Shown here in pieces: positions 6,845-9,641 of a DNA stretch of 9,641 nucleotides. The translations under genes were made by a program, and so were the position numbers. Source of the stretch: Desulforamulus profundi (lineage in GTDB: Bacteria; Bacillota_B; Desulfotomaculia; Desulfotomaculales; Desulfotomaculaceae); NCBI RefSeq assembly GCF_002607855.1, contig NZ_AWQQ01000035.1, positions 1-9,641 on the forward strand, written 5' to 3'. The notes below the pieces were generated by a model. It had not been told where the DNA came from. It saw nothing but the letters and a program-made list of their open reading frames with translations, and did no database searches. Positions within the stretch are counted from its first letter, which is position 1. Every line of letters starts with the position of its first letter.

Positions 6845-6875
6845 AACAGCACTCTACATGAAGCAGGGTGCTGTT
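6845..6875. terminator. Hairpin between htpX and the convergent aminotransferase remnant
   Basis: An 11-bp stem (6845-6855 with 6865-6875, one G-U pair) encloses a 9-base loop. The following sequence TTGTTCTGT is only moderately T-rich, so termination may be partial. Its position between two converging genes fits a shared terminator. Confidence 0.65.
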
Positions 6876-6902
6876 GTTCTGTGGCGATAGCCTGTATTCA
6901 GG

Positions 6903-7430
6903 TTAAATGATTGGTTGAAGCGGGTTGAAAGGAAAGGATTCAGTTTTGTTCTGTTTCGCTAATTCAAAGGCTTTGGTCAACCTCTTGACCCCTTCCGTTA
7001 AAACAGGTTCGGGATAGGTTGCAAAGCAAAGACGAAACTCATTATCTTCAGAGGGCATGGTATAAAAGGCCTCACCGGGCACAAAGAAAACCCCGTATTT
7101 GGTTGCTTCATGTAAAAGCTTGCTTGTAGACACAGGCGCTTGCAGTCTGCACCACAGGTAAAAACCACCCCCGGGTACCTCAAACAGAAGATGATTCCCC
7201 AGGTAGCGTCGTACGGCTTTCACCAGGCCGTCCCGGCGCTTTTTATATTCCTTTCGCACCATCCTTAAATGTTCATCAAAATACCCGTTCTCCAAAAACA
7301 AGTGCACCAGCCATTGGGTAAAGTTATTGCTGTGCAGATCAACATACTGCTTTTCTAAAGCAAGCCGGTTGATCAGTGCAGGATGCCCGGTTAAATAACC
7401 CATCCGGAGACCCGGCGTTGCTGTTCTGAT
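6903..7430 (-). pseudogene. C-terminal remnant of a PLP-dependent aminotransferase (class I/II; MocR- or aminoadipate-transaminase-like)
   Basis: The frame carries the C-terminal half of a fold-type I aminotransferase: RTATPGLRMGYLTGHPALIN, then FEVPGGGFYLWCRL, GVFFVPGEAFY and NEFRLCFATYPEP, ending at the TAA at 6905-6903. This looks most like the aminotransferase domain of GntR/MocR regulators or 2-aminoadipate-type transaminases. Family similarity begins abruptly at about 7427. The normal PLP-lysine motif reads S-K-x-x-x-PGLR, but here Arg stands in the Lys position, immediately at the breakpoint. Everything upstream is missing (N-terminal half, any HTH domain, start). An ATG at 7403 could give 166 aa, but without the active-site lysine it cannot be an active enzyme. 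Upstream of the break lies an unrelated plus-strand gene end, so this is a rearrangement remnant. Confidence 0.82.
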
Positions 7431-7432
7431 AA

Positions 7433-7618
7433 GACCCGGCCGCTGCGCACTTTTACCAGGCTGTCAGCGACAGCCTGTCGGTTGTCCTGGCCCATCTAAG
7501 TGAAGATGACAATAAGCCTTTCAGGGCGCTGGAGACTGCCAGGTGTTATTTAAGCCCGCATATCAATTTAGTCACCGCACCTCCCCGTACTCCGGAACTT
7601 GGTCCAATCTGCTTTTAA
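7433..7618 (+). pseudogene. 3' end of an unidentified gene, truncated at its 5' side
   Basis: The plus-strand frame opens just after TGA-TAA (7427-7432) and runs to the TAA at 7618. It has protein-like composition (HFYQAVSDSLSVVLAHLSED, later ARCYLSPHINLVTAPPRTPE, ending LGPICF). It has no start codon or ribosome binding site, so the 5' part is missing. A terminator-like hairpin follows at 7636-7682, as expected for a genuine gene end. The family is not recognised. Its left limit coincides with the breakpoint of the opposite-strand aminotransferase remnant, which suggests that one deletion or inversion event joined two gene fragments tail to tail. Confidence 0.45.
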
Positions 7619-7635
7619 AATAACCTGTGAAAACC

Positions 7636-7682
7636 ATAATCCCCTGGGTTTTACACGTAAGGCCCAGGAGATTATTATTTTA
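7636..7682 (+). terminator. Rho-independent terminator
   Basis: A 13-bp stem with one mismatch (7636-7648 with 7663-7675) and a 14-base loop is followed by TATTTTA. It closes the plus-strand gene fragment that ends at 7618. Confidence 0.7.
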
Positions 7683-7759
7683 TGAAAGCATTAGATGATT
7701 ACTGCGACTTGCTTTATGTTCTTCTGTCCGGCATACGGGTATTTTTAAATACAGAATGA
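7682..7759 (+). CDS. Possible 25-aa peptide ORF
   Basis: The ATG at 7682 opens a 25-codon frame beginning MKALDDYCDLLYVLLSGIRV. CAGGAG in the right arm of the preceding hairpin lies 11 bases upstream. No family is known, and the ribosome binding site would be hidden in the stem. This is a weak call. Apart from this ORF, 7683-7798 shows no other gene. Confidence 0.15.
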   Translation: MKALDDYCDLLYVLLSGIRVFLNTE

Positions 7760-7798
7760 TTCTATTATGTAAAGCCTAACCGCGGCTAATACTCGGGA

Positions 7799-8410
7799 CT
7801 AAACCAGGTATGCCTCAACCTGTCTTTCAAGGGAGACAATTTCCTCTTCAGATAATTTTCTTCCTAAAAAGTTCTCCAGGGCTTTAATAGAAGCGCCCAC
7901 AGCAACCCTTCGTAAATCTATTTCAACCGGTCTTTCCGAAAAAGATCTAGGTTCATATTTTTCCGAGGGCAGTCCGGGACTTATCTTTTCCGCCATTTGT
8001 TCCAGGGAATGTTCGATATCGAACACATCAGAACAGAGGTCACCAGTCGCATCAAGGGGTAAATCCATATTCATTGTTGAAAAATTGTCATTCATGGAAG
8101 CAGCAGAGGTAAATTCTTTCTCGGACTTTTTTAGTTCCCTTTTAATCCGTTGCTCCTCTTTCTTTTTCATATAGCCGGAAAAGGCGCTGGCAATCTCTTC
8201 CTCCACTTGAACCAGTTCGAGTTTAAGATTATCTAAAAATATCTTTTCTTCGGGGAAATGGGTGTTTAATCTTTCCATTAGTTCCAAATGGTTAGCGATT
8301 AAGGCTTGAAGCGCCGGAGAGACCTTAATGGGTACCCTGGCAAGATCCTTATCATACTGGTGTCCGGACGCAGTTAAAATTATGTCTTGCTTTTTCTGTT
8401 TGGTCAACAA
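7799..8410 (-). CDS. Hypothetical coiled-coil protein, about 203 aa
   Basis: Not recognised. The product is soluble and highly charged. After the N-terminal KVSPALQALIANHLELMERL, a long helical stretch (about residues 45-105) contains ELVQVEEEIASAFSGYMKKK followed by a Lys/Glu-rich run, typical of a coiled coil. A Ser/Asn/Met-rich linker with DLPLDATGDLCSD follows. The C-terminal module, VAVGASIKALENFLGRKLSE then EEIVSLERQVEAYLV, looks like a compact helical domain. The open frame begins at GTG 8416, but that codon abuts AAGGGG with no spacing. TTG at 8410 (5 bases) or 8407 (8 bases) is the better start. It stands alone between intergenic regions. There are no catalytic motifs, so a scaffold or structural role is plausible but unproven. 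Confidence 0.72.
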   Translation of the reverse strand: MLTKQKKQDIILTASGHQYDKDLARVPIKVSPALQALIANHLELMERLNTHFPEEKIFLDNLKLELVQVEEEIASAFSGYMKKKEEQRIKRELKKSEKEFTSAASMNDNFSTMNMDLPLDATGDLCSDVFDIEHSLEQMAEKISPGLPSEKYEPRSFSERPVEIDLRRVAVGASIKALENFLGRKLSEEEIVSLERQVEAYLV

Positions 8411-8416
8411 TAACAC

Positions 8417-8683
8417 CCCTTGTATTATTGATTTTAAGTTTGCAGGAAGGAAAGCCCCAGTAAGGAAGAAGAATATTGCCGGGAAAATGACTGGTAGAGC
8501 ATGACTTTACGAGACTAAAATTTACCACAGCGTGAATAAAAAGTAAATAGGGTTTGGTAATTTTGCCAGATATACCAACCTCTTAGGATATGGCCGAAAG
8601 CTATTTTTCTATTTCTCAAAATAGTGATATGAATATACCCTGGGTCTCATATGATGAATAAAAACCACTTAAGGGGGAACTGC
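8417..8683. other. Intergenic region, little content
   Basis: This 267-base gap separates divergently transcribed hypothetical genes. It holds the leader regions of both and a small A/T hairpin (CTATTTT 8601-8607 with AAAATAG 8618-8624) without a T-tract. A 23-codon frame from ATG 8590 lacks a usable ribosome binding site. I see no tRNA, riboswitch or clear sigma-A promoter. Confidence 0.5.
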
Positions 8684-8941
8684 ATGAAGGTGGTATTTAG
8701 TCTGGAGGAAGAGGATGGGTCAATAAAAAAAGAAAATGATTTGTCATTTGACCTGGACGCCTCACACATCATGGCATTGTTTAATTGCAATGAAGTGTTT
8801 TATCCTAAAAAACAGGGCTCAACCCTTTTTGACGAGTCCCAGGGTATTTGGAGTGATTCCATCGCAGGAGAAATAAAGGAAGCCTACTACAATTTAAACC
8901 GCGCAATCCCAGAGCTAAATATATTAATAATGAAGAAATAA
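8684..8941 (+). CDS. Small acidic hypothetical protein, 85 aa
   Basis: The start is ATG 8684, placed by AAGGGGG six bases upstream. Two earlier in-frame ATGs at 8651 and 8654 have no ribosome binding site, and using them would put this one inside the coding region. The product begins MKVVFSLEEEDGSIKKENDL, has a central stretch HIMALFNCNEVFYPKKQGST and ends with LNILIMKK. It is acidic and soluble, with a single Cys and no membrane segment or known motif. It is a single-gene unit that converges with the small minus-strand ORF at 9131-9039. The hairpin at 9026-9058 can serve both. The family is unknown. Confidence 0.68.
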   Translation: MKVVFSLEEEDGSIKKENDLSFDLDASHIMALFNCNEVFYPKKQGSTLFDESQGIWSDSIAGEIKEAYYNLNRAIPELNILIMKK

Positions 8942-9025
8942 ATTTCAGGTTCTCCAGGCTTCTTTGTTTCACCCGAATGCGAGTATGATGATGCTTTAGA
9001 ACGCAACGTTATTAATTGCAATTCG

Positions 9026-9059
9026 AAAAAATCCCCGGTCATAGACCAGGGATTTTTTT
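9026..9059. terminator. Strong bidirectional rho-independent terminator
   Basis: A 15-bp stem with one mismatch (9026-9040 with 9044-9058) encloses a 3-base loop, with A6 and T7 at its two ends. It works in both directions: for the plus-strand gene ending at 8941 and for the minus-strand unit coming from 9338. Confidence 0.92.
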
Positions 9060-9131
9060 CTTTTTTCGTTTTATTTTCCTCCACCATAACTCCCATCGCA
9101 GCCGTTCCAGCCAACCACGTAGCCACTTCAT
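9039..9131 (-). CDS. Candidate Trp-rich, strongly cationic micropeptide, 30 aa
   Basis: The ATG at 9131 opens a 30-codon frame beginning MKWLRGWLERLRWELWWRKI and continuing with a Lys/Arg-rich tail that ends IPGL. Five Trp and twelve Lys/Arg against two Glu make an amphipathic, positively charged helix likely. GGAGG (9147-9143) lies 11 bases upstream. The TGA at 9041-9039 falls at the loop of a strong terminator, a compact gene-terminator layout that supports a real transcription unit. A competing frame from ATG 9138 (83 codons) has a spacing of only 4 and runs through the terminator into the convergent gene, so I reject it. The ORF lies downstream of the YjcZ-like gene on the same strand, separated by a palindrome, so it may share its sporulation promoter. 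No family is recognised. Confidence 0.45.
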   Translation of the reverse strand: MKWLRGWLERLRWELWWRKIKRKKKKIPGL

Positions 9132-9156
9132 ATAGCATTCACCCTCCAAATAGAAA

Positions 9157-9176
9157 CCCCTGGCTGCAGCCAGGGG
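9157..9176. terminator. Perfect 20-bp palindrome, probable attenuator or terminator of the YjcZ-like gene
   Basis: CCCCTGGCTGCAGCCAGGGG is a perfect palindrome lying 12 bases after the TAG of the small gene. On the minus strand it is followed by TTTCTATTT, a weak T-tract, so termination is probably partial and would allow read-through into the 30-codon ORF. Confidence 0.65.
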
Positions 9177-9188
9177 CACTGATTACTA

Positions 9189-9338
9189 CTACTTACTGCA
9201 TCCGCCATATCCGCCAAAGAAACCATTGCCGAAGAACAGCAGGATAAGAATTAGGAACAAGATGAAAGAAAAGTTACTATACCCATATCCGCCGGTATAA
9301 CATCCGCCACCGGCTCCACCCCCAACACTATAACCCAT
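9189..9338 (-). CDS. YjcZ-like small Gly-rich sporulation protein, 49 aa
   Basis: From ATG 9338, with AAGGGGG about 7 bases upstream, the frame encodes a Gly/Tyr-rich N-terminus (MGYSVGGGAGGGCYTGGYGY), one hydrophobic helix (SFILFLILILLFFG) and a short Gly-rich end with Cys (GFFGGYGGCSK). This Gly-rich/one-helix/Gly-rich layout is that of YjcZ-family small proteins, which are known from spore-forming Firmicutes and linked to the spore. The stop TAG is followed in frame by TAG and TAA. It is too short for routine gene calling. A sigma-K-like promoter upstream (9394-9368) fits late mother-cell expression. The exact role is unknown, and membrane or coat association is inference. Confidence 0.75.
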   Translation of the reverse strand: MGYSVGGGAGGGCYTGGYGYSNFSFILFLILILLFFGNGFFGGYGGCSK

Positions 9339-9367
9339 ATATATACCCCCTTATTGTTTGTTGCTCC

Positions 9368-9394
9368 ATATTATGGAAGTGCCAGACGAAATGT
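9368..9394 (-). promoter_or_regulatory. Sigma-K-like promoter for the YjcZ-like gene
   Basis: On the minus strand, AC (9394-9393), a 17-base spacer and CATAATAT (9375-9368) match the sigma-K pattern AC-N16/17-CATAnnnT. The expected start of transcription is about 20 bases before the ribosome binding site. The -10 also forms part of a small palindrome (TCCATATTATGGA). This is pattern matching only. Confidence 0.45.
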
Positions 9395-9536
9395 TCCGCC
9401 TCGTACTGACAAAATAAAAATAGTCACTAGCGTTGCATAAATAAATTTCCAAAATGTCAATATCTAAAATTCTAGAAAAAAACCAATAAATCATTGTTTT
9501 TCCAGCAATATCCTGTAAAAATGATTAAAATCTCCT

Positions 9537-9542
9537 TATAAT
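9537..9542 (+). promoter_or_regulatory. -10 box for the gene starting at 9595
   Basis: A consensus TATAAT lies 52 bases before the ATG, with a weak CTGTAA 18 bases upstream of it. An inverted repeat ACAGG-TAGT-CCTGT (9552-9565) lies just downstream, in the predicted leader, and could be an operator or leader hairpin. The AT-rich stretch 9400-9530 otherwise shows nothing clear. Confidence 0.45.
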
Positions 9543-9594
9543 TGAGGTATAACAGGTAGTCCTGTCCATAATCTCAAAAATAAGGAGACATCGC

Positions 9595-9641
9595 ATGGAC
9601 AAGGATACCAATAAATCCACATATAATCAACTGTTTCAAGC
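9595..9641 (+). CDS. 5' end of an unidentified gene (partial)
   Basis: The ATG at 9595 follows AAGGAG with an ideal spacing (7 bases) and a TATAAT promoter element, so it is a convincing start. Only 15 codons are present (MDKDTNKSTYNQLFQ), too few to assign a family. Confidence 0.7.
   Translation, partial: MDKDTNKSTYNQLFQ

Noticed and set aside
7770..7800. GC-rich dyad (CCGCGG) after the coiled-coil gene as its terminator
   Set aside because: The stem is only about 4-6 bp with no T-tract, which is too weak to call.
8580..8650. Riboswitch-like or peptide-coding leader before the gene at 8684
   Set aside because: There is only one short A/T hairpin and no recognised aptamer core. The 23-codon frame at 8590 lacks a usable ribosome binding site and has a stop codon just upstream.
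8887..9138. 83-codon minus-strand frame from ATG 9138
   Set aside because: It runs through a strong terminator and then antisense into the end of the gene at 8684-8941, and its ribosome binding site spacing is only 4. The 30-codon frame from 9131 fits the signals better.

Overview
The window looks like a chromosomal stretch from an endospore-forming, low-to-mid GC Gram-positive anaerobe, most likely a Desulfotomaculum/Pelotomaculum-type Peptococcaceae. This placement is an inference. It rests on a Spo0M homologue, a YjcZ-like small spore protein behind a sigma-K-like promoter, strong GGAGG-type ribosome binding sites, frequent GTG/TTG starts and many classical rho-independent terminators. No rRNA, tRNA, CRISPR array or complete mobile element is visible.

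Layout. (1) 1-214: AT-rich DNA with the 5' end of a minus-strand gene, probably the end of an insertion sequence. (2) 215-1724: an OppA-type peptide-binding protein gene that has lost its signal peptide to that junction and carries a one-base frameshift, closed by a strong bidirectional terminator. (3) 1778-2552: a small minus-strand hypothetical gene, then two overlapping short plus-strand ORFs with ribosome binding sites, a hairpin, and a short hydrophobic minus-strand ORF. (4) 2553-3770: rtcB (RNA ligase), minus strand, divergent from a two-helix membrane protein (3904-4380); an 8-bp inverted repeat lies between them. (5) 4489-6875: an apparent operon of a MerR-type regulator, Spo0M and the membrane metalloprotease HtpX, ended by a hairpin. 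(6) 6903-7618: the C-terminal part of a PLP-dependent aminotransferase butted against the 3' end of an unrelated plus-strand gene, a rearrangement scar. (7) 7799-8941: two hypothetical genes. (8) 9039-9394: a YjcZ-like Gly-rich small protein, a perfect 20-bp palindrome and an unannotated Trp/Lys/Arg-rich 30-residue ORF, all on the minus strand. (9) From 9595: the start of a plus-strand gene.

The most coherent functional unit is merR-spo0M-htpX, which suggests regulated envelope or sporulation quality control. A striking technical feature is a set of single-base deficits: one in oppA, two in htpX and one probable at the merR start. All have the same sign and three sit in homopolymer runs. Either the base sequence has uncorrected indels, or several genes here decayed recently. 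I see no clear new multi-gene defence or mobile system. The best candidates for something undescribed are the small ORFs, chiefly the 30-residue cationic Trp-rich peptide.
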